NCBI GenBank assembly: GCA_900239685.1
Contig: OENT01000332.1
Location: 62,001-126,000 of the forward strand
Reading direction: 5' to 3'
DNA length: 64,000 nt
Origin: Rotaria macrura
Lineage: Eukaryota > Rotifera > Eurotatoria > Philodinida > Philodinidae
Part shown: piece by piece, positions 12,511-24,696 of the stretch
Position numbering within the stretch: position 1 is the stretch's first letter
How the letters are laid out: each line of letters begins with the position of its first letter
Notes under the pieces: model-generated
Told to the model about the DNA's origin: nothing
Seen by the model: only the letters and a program-made list of their open reading frames with translations
Database searches by the model: none
Translations under genes and position numbers: made by a program

Positions 12511-13206
12511 TTAGCGCAGCAGTTTGTTGGAAAGGTGTTTACCCTTCGAGGTGGATTTGATAGATTCGCCATACTCGCACCGTCGAAATAGTTATTTTTC
12601 TCTTCTTTTGTGACGTTGTTTGTGTGAGGGAAAAAATTGCATAGATTCTAAAACAAATAAGGTATGGGCAATTCAGCTGTTTCGTTTTTCGATTAATGTT
12701 TTCACTATGTGCTGTTTATGGGGTTTTCCCTTCTTTCGACATATATGGGTTGTAGTGAAATGCAAATAACATCATTACATAGTGCTGTGCAGAACTCTCT
12801 CTCTTGGTTTTCGCAATAAATCTTGATCTAATGGGAAAATCCCATAAAGCATCGTTGAGTGTCTGCCATGATGCAGCAATGACGGTATAAAACATAGCGT
12901 CTTTTTAGTCTTCGTGCTAAAGAAAAGCGGTCGTTCACTGTAGGTATATTTTCAGAGGCTTTATTTATGATAAACTAATTCTCATACGAAGCGACTTGAC
13001 GCACGTAAGTAGTCCGATCACAACAGGAAACTAATGTTTTAACATTCTTTATTGATATTGTTCCTTTATGTCAGAGACCGCTTCTTAATGACTTGGGTAC
13101 TGAAAAATTTCAATATATTATTCGAGCGACCTTTCAGATAGATTCTTCGTGTAAAATACGAGGCATAATCAGTGCAATAGGGATTGTTGGGTTGCTATAG
13201 CAACGG
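12511..13206. other. Gene-free stretch
   Basis: I see no gene, RNA or clear repeat in this stretch. Confidence 0.4.
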
Positions 13207-13622
13207 TAAAAGCGAGACTTCAGGAGTAAGTACTTCGCTCGCAGTGTCATCGTACTCCCTTCCCATGGCAAAAAAAACAAGGATATATTCACTGCGAAAT
13301 GCGTTAATGCTGGCCGATCTAACGCGTTTCGCAGCGTTTCCCATGACGAGAAGCGTATAAAACCCTTTTCCCACTTATTCAAAACGCGTTTCGGAACCAG
13401 AATTCCCGAATGAAAAGGAAAAGTGTATCGTCTCGCGGCGTTTTTAACCGATTTAGAAGCTGCGAAACGCGTTAAATCGGCCAGCATTAACGTGTTTTGC
13501 AACATTTAAAAGTAACGATTTTTTTGCCATGGGTTGTACTTCACTTTAACTTCACCCGTACTCCCATTGTAGTTCCGTCATACTTCCGTGTACTCCCTTG
13601 TACTCCCTTCGTACTTCAAAAC
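13207..13622. repeat. GTACTCCCTT minisatellite, split by an inverted-repeat element
   Basis: Imperfect copies of a ~10-12 bp unit, GTACTCCCTT(G/C), occur just before 13261 and again at 13550-13622, where GTACTCCCTT appears twice in tandem with related GTACTTC and CATACTTCC units. The 13261-13535 element lies between the two halves, which suggests it inserted into an existing minisatellite. Confidence 0.55.
13261..13535. mobile_element. Terminal-inverted-repeat (MITE-like) element, ~275 bp
   Basis: The outer ends read CCCATGGCAAAAAAA on the left and TTTTTTTGCCATGGG on the right. Inside them, left arm 13288-13330 and right arm 13460-13505 match in inverted orientation at about 38 of 43 positions, sharing CGTTAATGCTGGCCGAT and TAACGCGTTTCGCAGC. 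The ~130-bp centre contains another AACGCGTTTCGG. It encodes no transposase, so it would be non-autonomous. No clean target-site duplication is visible because both flanks are GTACTCCC repeats. Confidence 0.65.
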
Positions 13623-13954
13623 ATTTTGAAGTAGATGCAGTCTCGCTTTTTCCCCCTGTGCTGGAGCCTCCACAAATTTTGAAAATTCTGGGCTTGGTTC
13701 CTTTTTTTACGAGCAGAATGCCATGAACAACTAATTTGAGCTAACCAGAAACTCGACGAGTCCTCCTTCCTCATCTCAATGTTAATTTCATTGCCAGTGA
13801 TTTGAATATGAAAAGTTAGGAAGTATGGAGTACTAAAATTTTAAAAAAATCAGAATTGTTGTGTATTCTAATGAAAAGAGGCCCATTTATCCTTTGAAAT
13901 TCGCGGAAAAAACCTGTATCCATTGATTGGACGTAAATAGGGGTGTCTCTTTGG

Positions 13955-14146
13955 CGTTCCGTTCCCAAGAACGAGGAACGCGGTTGCGTTCCCGTTCCTG
14001 GGAACGGGGAACGCGTTACACAAATTCATAAAATTGTCAGAAAATATATGCCACTATCGCTGTATCGAAATAATGCTTAAAACGAAAGTTGAGGTGCGTT
14101 CCCGTTCCTTAGGAACGGAACGCTTGGGAACGGGGAACGCTGACAC
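13955..14146. repeat. GTTCCCGTTCC / GGAACGGGGAACGC palindromic repeat
   Basis: Two clusters (about 13955-14015 and 14095-14146) alternate GCGTTCCCGTTCC with its reverse complement, for example CGTTCCTGGGAACGGGGAACGCG. They are much richer in GC than the surrounding DNA and are separated by ~80 bp of ordinary AT-rich sequence. It is a simple palindromic repeat of unknown origin. Confidence 0.6.
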
Positions 14147-14235
14147 TCATAGACGTAAAGGTAGTATCATTTTGAGAAGGCTACCCTACTGAATGTAGGG
14201 GCTTATCTAACTCGTGTGTTGGGACAATTATTCAT

Positions 14236-14541
14236 GGGCGGGTGTGTGTGTGAGTGTGCCGGTGCCGGTGCCCAAATAGGTGTTTTGCTTGGCAACACAC
14301 ACACACACCCGCACCAACACCCATCGAACTAGCGTCGGTTGAGGTTGGATTCGGGCAGTTGTGAGAAAACTGCAGACAAACGTTATAGATGCAACCAACA
14401 ACAATACCCACGCTCACCCACCGGCCTCCGTTACATACCATTCACATGAACAGTAAATAGAGTAACAAAAGCACCTTAAAGGATCCTACATTTACTTTAA
14501 ATTCACAATCTCGTCCGCACCCACACCCACCCGCACACCCT
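14236..14541. repeat. Cluster of G-rich / C-rich inverted tracts
   Basis: GGGCGGGTGTGTGTGTGAG (from 14236) is mirrored by ACACACACACACCCGCACC (to about 14323), the best hairpin of this cluster. A weaker G-rich run at 14336-14358 is followed by C-rich runs at 14405-14424 (CCCACGCTCACCCACC) and 14514-14541 (CGCACCCACACCCACCCGCA). The long open frames in this region are composition artefacts of these tracts. Confidence 0.55.
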
Positions 14542-14969
14542 CATAGTCGTATGTTGGAAAGCCACAATCAGCTGTGATTTAGAGGCATAGAATCGGTACA
14601 TCAAGATCGTTTCCTTCCAACAAAACCTCACATTCTCCACGCAAAAAATTGGTCTTAATATTACTAAGCAATAGAGAAAAATGAGCTTCCAACATAATGT
14701 TATGATCAGCATTTTTAGTAGTATCTTTCTGATCGATCATATTTCTATTTTATGAAAAAAACGTTTTTCAAATTTCCTTTATACCCGTCAAGGGAAATAA
14801 ATGGGTCGACATTTTTTTCCTTTTTTCCGAAGAATCGTGTGTGCCATTCGACTCAGGTTAGAGTTCTAATTGGGGAAAAATGAAAATTTTCAATAAATGA
14901 AGGTCGTTGAAGAATGCTTGAGGTCTCTTTCCGTGACGCTGTTGAGTTCGCTACGCACCAGAGCTCCGA

Positions 14970-15173
14970 ATGGGATGGGACAATCCCATCCCATCCCATC
15001 CCATGGGACGAAATTACTTCTCGAAAATATCCCATGGGACGTGTTGGGACGAAATATGGATCGATGGGATGGGATGGGACAAATTTTTTGTCTTGAATGT
15101 CCCATGGGACGACTTGGGACGAAACATGGATCCATGGGATGGGATGGGATGAAAGATTCGTCCCATGGGACGA
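14970..15173. repeat. CCCATGGGA / GGGATGGGAT palindromic repeat array
   Basis: An imperfect ~80-bp higher-order unit is repeated about 2.5 times. Each unit has the palindrome TCCCATGGGACG, then TTGGGACGAAA, then ATGGATC, then two or three GGGAT pentamers. GGGAT runs and their complement ATCCC both occur, so arms can pair. Open frames cross it in several frames and strands with Met-Gly-Trp-Asp-type composition; I treat these as artefacts of the repeat. A second short copy lies at 15951-16007. Confidence 0.7.
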
Positions 15174-15950
15174 TTATATGGATTTTTCGATGATGATATT
15201 TTTTGTATAAAAGATGATGTTCGTAGACATTGACAAGAGTCAATCTCATTTTTCGTTCTTGTTTTCTATTGAGGGTTGTTCTTCGAATCATGTATCCATT
15301 CCTGGATCATCATGATGGGTCCTTTGTCACAAAAATCTCATGAATCTTCACCAATGTTTAGGCTTCCAAAATTTTTATTTTGGAAGTTTCAAAAATTCCA
15401 ACTGTTTCGGTTCTGAATTTGTCGGTGCTTCCAAAAATCATCTAGTATCCGAAATTTCTGAAATATTTGAAATTTCCAATGCCTCTAAAAGCTTTGCTTG
15501 ATGCACTACTGAGCATTTACCGCGTTGGCAGAAACTTGCAAAATTTCGATAATTTCCTTTTTCGAGAATCTAAATATACCTCTAAATCTCATAACGAAAA
15601 TAAGATTTCTTTTCTGCGCTCAGCTTGACTATATAACCGTATAGCTTCAGAATAGTTCTTTGACGAAGCATTGCGACTTCAAATATCCTCGAATGTTGCG
15701 ACGAATCAGAAAGGCAAGAAGTGAAGTAAAAATAAGTCGATCTCCTTTTAAGAATACTGTGGTTCTAAAGCATCCTTGTTATGGTAATTACTTTTTTTGT
15801 GCTGTCAAGGATATAAGAAACTTAAGCTAATTCTGCTTCTATTTGTTAAAATAGATTGTATTTGAAAAGTGAAAAAATAAAAGAGTTTTCAGCAATATGA
15901 AAATTTTGAATTTATTTGATAAACTGATAGAATTTTATGTTGCATGAAAA

Positions 15951-16091
15951 TCCCATGGGACAAGATGGGATGGGATGACTTTCAAATCCCATGGGATGGG
16001 ATGGGAGGGTGTGGGGTGTGGGGTGTGGGTGTGGGTTTAGACGAAGGAGTACCTACCCACACCCAAACCCGAACTCACCCACACCCACACG
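15951..16091. repeat. Second CCCATGGGA copy joined to an inverted TGTGGG / CCCACA tract
   Basis: 15951-16007 repeats the CCCATGGGA / GGGATGGGAT motif. It runs directly into GGGAGGGTGTGGGGTGTGGG and further TGTGGG units (to 16037), then ~14 bp of unique DNA, then CCCACACCCAAACCCG and CCCACACCCACACG (16052-16091). The G-rich half holds four or more G-runs of three or longer at short spacing, a textbook G-quadruplex pattern. TGTGGG is the reported bdelloid telomere unit (established knowledge). The G-strand-then-C-strand order is that of two chromosome ends joined head to head. Confidence 0.65.
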
Positions 16092-19000
16092 AGCATGCAT
16101 AAGAAACAAAAGTATATTTTTTTAATTTTACGAACATCGTTTCATGATGAGTAACTGTTGAATGATGCCATCGAGGGAACATATAAAATAGGACGTTTCT
16201 CTTTTCTTTATTGCTTTGCATTTCTTCGTTGCGTTTTGGACGCTTCTCATGCACTAAATCCGTGACATTAAAATATTCTACTCTACATCACTGCTGTATT
16301 TCTTTTGCAAACAATTGCTTCATGAGAACATTGACTGTAAAGAATGAATCTCAGTATACTATATCAGGGATTTTAGCTGCAATTGTCTGACTTCCACTCG
16401 TATGGCTTAGTTCGGAAATCTTTGCTATTCCTATAATTGGATTGTATAGTGAGAGATCATTCTACGTAAATATTACAATCAATAGTAATGTTTTATAGAT
16501 CTAGTATTTAGCTTGAAACCAAACAAGGATCTTCAAGATTTCAATTCCACTGTGTATTTTTTGCGATAAGGTTAATCGAAATGTAAATAATAAGTGAGAA
16601 GGTAGTTATATTCTGATGTAAACTATCGTTACTATAAAAGTAAAAATGGCATATTGCATGAATAGCTTATAGTGATAGGATTGTATAAATAAATTTCTGT
16701 AAATTTAACTCTTTTTAAATTGAGAACACGAAGTAATATGGCGGTGAGAAAATAAAACTAAATGATTTACTATCAGTGTTTTCCATTGTTTTTAAACATG
16801 AATTAATAATAAAGATTAAAGTATGCAGCAAAGCAGCCGATTCCATTCATCCACTTGTTAGTTCCCAGTGACTTTGAAGGAAAAATAGAACTACCACAGA
16901 CTGCGAGTATCAGAATAGTCGATTTCACTAGGACTGTGCTTAAGAAAGTGTATTGAATCAAACGTATCCCACATTTTAACTCCATCAGTATTACGTTGTA
17001 AGCTTTCTTTAAAGAAGTTTTGCATAAAGATTACAGAAATGAAATTTGTTTAGCGCAATATTTTGCCAAAGAATTCGATAATGAGTTTGACAAATGGCTA
17101 GTAACCTTAGCTGTAGATGTGATGATTCCAGCACCCAACATCAGTGATACAAATAAGTCGATTGGACTAACACTAATACTAGCGAATATCGACGTGACTT
17201 TCACCAATTATTTGCTAGAGTATTATTCGCGAAATTCCCGATAACCATTGGGTAACCGTAAAATTTCTCTCATCTATTGATTATATCATGAAGGTTTTGT
17301 TGAAAAATCATCGACCATCTCAACATCTTACAATCATTCACTTTTTTGCCTTATTGTAAGATGATCAAACTAACTCAATAGAATTCCTCATGACTATATT
17401 TAGAAAGAAATTCACAACGGATCTTCTGAATAAAAAGCAATATTGATATTTATCTGTGCTGAGTTATTTGCAAAGTACTAGACATTGCAACCAGTTTGAA
17501 TCATCCTGACTAAGTACCGAATACTTTTGCCTATACTCTGTGAAAAACTAAAAGATGTGTGCATCTTCAGAAAATCTCTTTTTATTTTCTTCTATCAACA
17601 ATAAAGGAAATCTTATTATGAACGAGACTTTGACAGGAGGAAACGATGAGTTTTGAATGTCATCATCAATCATAGATTAAAAAAAATATTTACAACATTG
17701 AGCAGATTCTCGTTTTTGAGACCACGTATGATATTTATTTACTTCTGTGTCGAACGACGGAGAGAATACTGTAAGAATGAATAATCGTGTAAGCTGAATG
17801 TATATACAAACGAGATGTAATTTATTTAGACATGAAAATAATGATAGAAAATCAGAATTGTCTAAACATCGATCTTAAGCTATAGATGATTTCAAGACTT
17901 TGATTCAGCCAACGATACGTATTTCAATGAAAGACAGGTATTACAGCGATATATATACATCCCAAAATCAGAAAAATAGACAGGAAGTCTTTTAAAGAAG
18001 ATTAGGCATTGTAAAATCCACTCTGATATTATTTTTCAGGATCGAATATGTAGTAAACTGAATGGAAGAATTATAGTTAGTTAATATTATAGTATGGGTT
18101 TACTTCACAAAAGTCAAATCTCATTAAGCAAAAAATCAACTGTGGAACAACATGATATTTTCTTCAGATATACACTTGTCATCCTATTTATTTCTTCTTA
18201 ATTAATCTCTACTTTTCTCATTGCTCCTTATCTGCGTTCTCACTTCGTACATGGTTTCTTATGCTAGAGATATTTGTTTTTGAAAAATGTTCTCCTCCAA
18301 ATAGATATTCTTAAATGACTCAAAATTTTTGATGTTGTACACAATGGTATGACAAACGCAGCTTCAAGAAATTGATATCTATCCACATCATTATATGATA
18401 GAAAGCTGATAGATAACCATAGGAGATACAATTCTTCTTTTGAAATTTCGCGGAGTCAAAAGCTTTACATTAATTTGATAAACTTTTCTGTCTAACCTAG
18501 TTTGGCTAAATTCTAAATTATACACATCATTTTTACATTACTTTTCTACCAAATTGAATTTCCTGTGTTTATTTATTAAAGCATTGAATTAATTTTATAG
18601 TCATTTCAATTGAATTTACGGGAAGTCGAAACATACGATTTCATGAAAGAAATTTTCATAATCAAATAGGTATAGTTCTTTACGAATGGCTCATGAAATA
18701 TCAAGACAAAACAAGAGAAGTATTGCCAGTGTGTGACCAGCGATTATCTAAAGTAAATGAAAATATTACAGAAAGCGCGTACAAAACTTGCTGTAGGTAT
18801 AAACAATTAGAAATTTGATGGTCACTGTCATAGCCGAAGTATTTGTAACATCTGTTAATCCAAGCAACGAGGTTTTAAAAATCCAGTTGTTCGACAATCG
18901 TAAAAACTCGAGCTAATTACAGCAAGAAACACGAGAAATCAATGATTGAAATAAATACTATATAAACTATCATCTTCTAGACATAGTCCTTTAGTGATGA

Positions 19001-21990
19001 ACGGTGAAATATGAGGAAATAAATACAGCATTTTCAGTTGAGAACAGGAAAATCATGAAACTTCTTCAAAATTCGAGACAAATATGACGCAGGTAATGTC
19101 TTTCCGAGATTTCGAATGGATTTTAACAGAAAAACCATTAATCATGAAAATTAATTAAGGTCTCTAATGTAACGGCAAGACGAAAAGCACGATTCTATGT
19201 TTAATAATATTGTATAGTCATGTTTCTGCTTTGTTTTCCCTTATTAAAAGCCAAACATGCATGATGATACTTACTCGAGAAAGTGAAATGTACAGATACG
19301 GAGAAATTGGTAATAGTACAATTTGTCGCATAATTGAATTCAGTGATTCAGTTCAGTATGTTATTTGATTGATCAGCTTGATATATATTGTATTGTATAC
19401 TCTTAGGATTTTTTCTTGATAATCTGTTTTAAACAGTAATAAGTTTCGTTTTAAATAATACCTCCAAAGTTAAATTCTCGATGGAGTCAAGATTTTAAAA
19501 ATCTTTTTTCTTCCTGCCAGAATTTATTTCTAATTTAAATACTTCACTTCTGCAAAATAGTATTCAAAGAATGCTTAACTCTTTTAAAAAATTAATAAGA
19601 TTAATTTTTAATGTTCACAGCATCTATGAAGAAGGGGGACTTAGTCCTCAAAGTCACGCCCTGACTCCACTACTAGCAGCATCGAAAATTTCCAAAGCCA
19701 CTTTGTCCACTGATAAAGCCGCTTTGGAAATCAAAGAAAATTGTTTCACAGAGTACTGAACGCATCGTGATCATCAAGAAAGAGTCATTTTCGCCTACAT
19801 TTCTTTTTGGTTTTAGTTCGCTAAAGTCTTCAGTTGAGTTTCATGTGACAGCAGACTATTTGTAGTTGCTTCAAAGTGCATCTTCAATTCTATCAATCAA
19901 TTCGATTTAATGATAGTTATCATCGTAGAATATACAATGTGATTCATTAAATAATATATTGAACTAAATCATTTAACTCAATTAAAGTATTCTTTACTCT
20001 ATATGCGACGAAGTGAGCGGTCACCGCATATCATCATCATTGGTGTTTTCCGTAACAAACCAATTGGTAACAATCAATTTTTAACTTCTTCTTGAGACAA
20101 TAACACGATTTTCGTATTTCTTCGATTAGCTTTTGTGTATTAAGAAAAAAGAGCAATATGAATCATTGATTCTTCAAAAGATATGACTGCATAAGGAATT
20201 AAGTTTTATTGTTACCTTTACGACTTCAATCTCTTGCCGCATCTGATTCTTCTCCTCGAAATATAAAAAGACAAAGCAACTGAAGTGAAGAGCATCAATC
20301 ATAAAAAGCTGCATTCATGAAAAAGTTTTATCCTAACATATATTTCTTTTTTTTAACCAAATGGAAAACGTTCATTTATTATACATTCGGTTCATAAGAT
20401 CGAGTTCACACAATCGTCTTGATTTAAACACCAGAACAATTAATCAATTGTAATGATTTGCCTCAAAACGATCGCCATCTCTGTATAATTCAATAAAATT
20501 TCCATGTTATTGGATTTCATAATTCATTTGTAAACTCCCATTCTGAATTTAAGTTCTCATGTTTATCATAAGACTCATAACTAGGTTTAAGAGTCCAATA
20601 ACAACACTAATCTACGTATATGCGTAAAACAAGATATTCCTACCTACCATGTAGATGATATTTTCCATAGTTGTACTAGAATGAAAACATAAACTAACTT
20701 ACGAAATAATCATAATCAATCCCCGTGAGAGAACTATTTGTAGACGTCAGATTCAACACTGTATTAACAATGACATTCATTTTTCACTGATGATACTAAT
20801 CAACGAGTTCTTTGACATGTATACATAAATTGTTAGTGTTGTTAAATTTAGGAAAACATCTAATGAAATAATTTCAACCACCATCTGAACTTAAAAATTG
20901 TCTTCGTTAGAAAAATGAAGAAGTTAATCTAATCATTCCTGATATAAGTCAATTTCAAGAATTTAGATTCATTCAAAGAGGGATGTTTTGAAATTTAATC
21001 TTGTATCTATCCAACATAAATATTCAATGATTTCTACTATCGGTTGATGAAAAATGCTGTAATTTTCAAAATAAGATGGAGATATTTTTTGTTGACGTTA
21101 CTATTTGTGCCTGTTTTTTTCATCATGTATTCGAAATACCTAGAAGAGAATTGAATTTTAGTTTCATTTCTTTTGCTTGTAATTATATAGAATTTCTCAA
21201 TCAATAACAGAGTAGTTGTATTATTAGAACAGCACTTATTTTTCAGAATCATTCAATGGCTTCAAGTTTTCAAATCTTGAAAAAATAAGATCTTAACATT
21301 TTCGCTCGATTGAAAATTTGACGAATCTCTCTTTCAAACTATCTTGAACATAGAGCACGACTTTTATAGAATCTCAACTTGAATTAGAAATTATCCAGTA
21401 AAATTACAGCATGAATCATTAAAAGAATTCATTTTTTCAAAAATTTCAGATGATTTTCGATGACTAACAGATTCAACAACGTACATAACTTTCATTGATA
21501 ATTAAATTTTAATTATCTGTCTTAATTAATAGCATCATGGTTTCATGCATATCCATCAAATATTCTGTTTCTCTCTTTTATGAGTATGCGACTTGCATCT
21601 ACATATTTAGGAAATTTTTCAACACTAGAATATTCAACGCAAATCAAATTTTCGTTCGATTCAAAAAGGAAATTGATTAATCTCATTTTAACTATCGTAC
21701 GCGAAAATATACACGACTCTTAAATTGCATTGATGCATCGATTTGAAGAAAGAATCCAATAGTTAAACTTGTCGTTTGTTTATTTCAACGTCATTAAAAA
21801 GAAACACACGAATAACAAGAAAAACACAACAACGGGCTAGGAAAAAAAGAAGAATGAAGTGAGGATTGTTCTGTTGTCTTTTTTTTTTGTGTGCGTAAAA
21901 GAGAGATCTCATTAAAAACAAGCTGCATTCAATGTTTAACATATCAAACTACAAACACACATGTCACTATTGAATAGTTCTACGTAGAGA
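16092..21990. other. Gene-free AT-rich stretch
   Basis: About 5.9 kb with no supportable gene. The longest frame, plus strand 17020-17244 (74 codons), shows no family signature and no splice context. A short sequence at 19311-19332, TAGTACAATTTGTCGCA, closely matches the start of the TTCGTCGC array at 63 kb. ATATGCG and CGCATAT pair over a short distance near 20000-20028. Confidence 0.45.
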
Positions 21991-24512
21991 TTATTGTCCT
22001 CCAGGACGTAATGACGATAAGCCAGCGCGAAGAATTTCATCAACAAGAATTAAATTTGTTGCGATTGATGTACTTGAATGAATCAATTGTTTTTTAACAC
22101 GATAGTTATCGTAGATGCCTAATGATTTTGGGTCCATGGCTTCGCCTAAAAATAGAATATGAAACTCTTAATGTTGTTCTTCTATCCATGCATACATAAA
22201 TTTAAAATCATTCACGTACCTGTCGTAATATCAATGCCGACTGGTATTTTTGATGTTGCATATTCATGTTGAAGTTTAACAATTGTTTCCTGTTGATCAT
22301 GTCCTGCATTTTGAGCAATAGCTTTTGGAATGATTAATAATGCTTCAGCAAATGCTTGAACACCTAAACGTGCTCGTCCTTTAACTTGTTGTTTGTATTG
22401 AGTCAATGCTTCGTGAGCAACAATTTCAAAGGTACCACCGCCAGGTATGACACAACCTAAACAAAAGAAAAACCACCCATGCCTAATATTCATTTGAAGA
22501 TAGAATAGAGTGTACCAACCATCTTCAAGTGCATTAGTTACTGAACGAAGACCATCCCGAAGAGCATCTTTCAGTTGATTAAGTATATATTTCGTTGAAC
22601 CTTTGAGTAACACCGTTACTGATTTAGGATTTTTACAGCCTTCAACGAATGTAAATTTTTCTTCCCCCTAAAAATGAAGTGATAGTATTGAAATTACTAA
22701 AAACAAAAATGGAGACGAAAGTAAATCTCTTCACTAATTACTCGTGTAAGAAATATACAATTCGTCATTTTCGTTTTAGATTCTTCTTCTGACGATCACT
22801 GGTGAATTATTCCTAATTGATAGAAGACATCAAAAAGTATTCATAAGTGAAGCAAGGAACAAGACGATCATAGTGTACCGATGAAGTACTACAATCGTTA
22901 TTCTACAAGCTAATCTAATACGTATTCTATAGTTAGATCATGATCTCTTATCTACTTGAGAGAGTGACGGTGACATTTGGCAAACAGAAATAGCTGGTTA
23001 TAGCCAATCGAATCAATTTCATGAAGATATTATACTATACTAACCAGAACATGTTCATAAACATCTTCAGCATAGCCAAGACATTCTTTTGTTAGATTTT
23101 CAACCGAACTAATTAAAAATTAAAAAAAACGAGACAACACTTCTTTATCATCATATTGATATATTCTATGGATCTTACTTCATTGCTTCACCGCCACAAG
23201 CTAATGTTAAACGTTCCATATTTCGACGTTTGGCACGTCTCAAAGCTAAAATTCCCTCTTTAGCCAAAACATCAAGGGAAAATGGATCGATGCCTTTTTG
23301 ATTGATAACAACAAATGTTTTATCTTTATCATCGCCCGAACAAACTTTTCGTTTTAATTCAACTATTTTTGTTACGCGATCATCAATAAATTTACGTTCC
23401 GATGTAACGAGACGATCACGGTCTTCAGCATTTTTATAAAAGAAACCAGCATTAACTTCCCTACGAACAAAAATATATATATATATATATATCTACATGA
23501 AAATTGGTTTTTCAAACTCGTTTCTTACGTTTTCTCATATTCCAGAGAAACATTACAAGTTAGAATGAATGCATTTTTAAGTGCCTTCGGCATCGAAGGA
23601 TGACGACCACCATGATCAAGTACAATGCCACGTACAAGTCGAGAGTCAGCTTCTGTTCGATGTTGCATTTCCATAATTTCAACCATATTTAAATCTGTCG
23701 GTTTGTTTCCTTCATGAATAGCTAATACAGCATCGACAACAATCTACGTTGTAAATAAAAATGTCGATTCAAAAAAGATGTAAAAATAAATAAATACGAA
23801 CATCGGTAAGAATATCAGCATTTTCCATGGTTAATTTTGTACGTAATGATGTACGAGCTATTTGAATAAGTGTTTCACGATCTTCTCCAATAGGTATTTT
23901 GAGTGTATCGAGTACTTTTAATGCTTCTTTTTTAGCTAATTCAAAACCTTCGGCAACAATTCGTGGATGAAGACCCTATTGAAATAAATGAAATTGTTAT
24001 GTATTTCTCGTTCTATTTCATCTTATGATCGTTTATAATTACCTCGGAAATATAAAGATCAGCCTGCTTCAAAAGTTCACCAATTAATAAAACAATCGAA
24101 GTTGTACCGTCACCAGTAATATCATCTTGGGCTGTAGCTGCACGAGCAATTAACGATGCAGTTGGATGTTGAACTTGCTACAAATATATATTTATACGCA
24201 TATCAATGATTGAGTCAATAGATGTGAAAATATTAGGACTCACCATTTCATGAAGTAGTGTGTTACCATCTTTTGTTATTTTAATATCACCAGCACCCGA
24301 CACAAGCCTACAGTACGAAATAAATAGTAATGTCGAAAAACTAACAAAATAGATGAATAGAATCGTATTACGTACATTTTCATTGTTCCTTTTGGACCTA
24401 AATTAGTTTTAAGCATTTCAGCAAGACCACGAGCGGCTGAAATATTGATCGATAATGCTTGAGCTTGTCGAGCACTTTCAGCTTTAGGATTCAATGTTGT
24501 AATAGCTGACAT
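21991..24512 (-). CDS. CCT6: T-complex protein 1 subunit zeta (CCT6), cytosolic chaperonin
   Basis: Ten exons: 24512-24376, 24307-24244, 24177-24043, 23975-23802, 23743-23529, 23460-23179, 23108-23045, 22667-22520, 22456-22220 and 22145-21991. They join in frame to 536 residues (human CCT6A 531). The start [13 protein letters not shown] matches the family N-terminus; an in-frame Met further upstream is less likely. Group II chaperonin marks are present: [10 protein letters not shown], the nucleotide-site GDGTTS in exon 3, [23 protein letters not shown] and the C-terminal VKKQLIHS...LRAGLSSL. The subunit is one of eight in the CCT/TRiC ring that folds actin, tubulin and other cytosolic proteins. 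Introns are mostly 50-90 bp; the 411-bp one (22668-23044) is the largest, and the 23461-23528 intron holds an AT microsatellite. Symplekin lies 185 bp upstream on the same strand. Confidence 0.96.
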
Positions 24513-24696
24513 GACTAATTGTTTTTCTTTTCTTTTGTTCACTGATTTAAAAATCTGAAAAATATTCGTAGAATCTGACAAAGTGAAGTACGAATCTTTC
24601 ATTTTAACAAAAAATTTGTAATAAGATAGTTCTTTTTCTTTTTAAATATTTGACCGGTTCATATCTGACTCATAGATAGTCTTGTTGAGAGAAATG

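Noticed and set aside
13134..13505. 123-codon minus-strand frame
   Set aside because: Lies across the inverted-repeat element; the arms generate the open frame.
14853..15291. Several overlapping open frames on both strands over the CCCATGGGA array
   Set aside because: All are translations of the same simple palindromic repeat (Met-Gly-Trp-Asp or His-Pro-Ser-type composition). Multiple frames staying open at once is expected of the repeat and is not evidence of coding.
17020..17244. 74-codon frame beginning MHKDYRNEICLAQYF
   Set aside because: Soluble-looking but isolated, with no splice partner and no recognisable family. It is left out of the gene list for lack of support.
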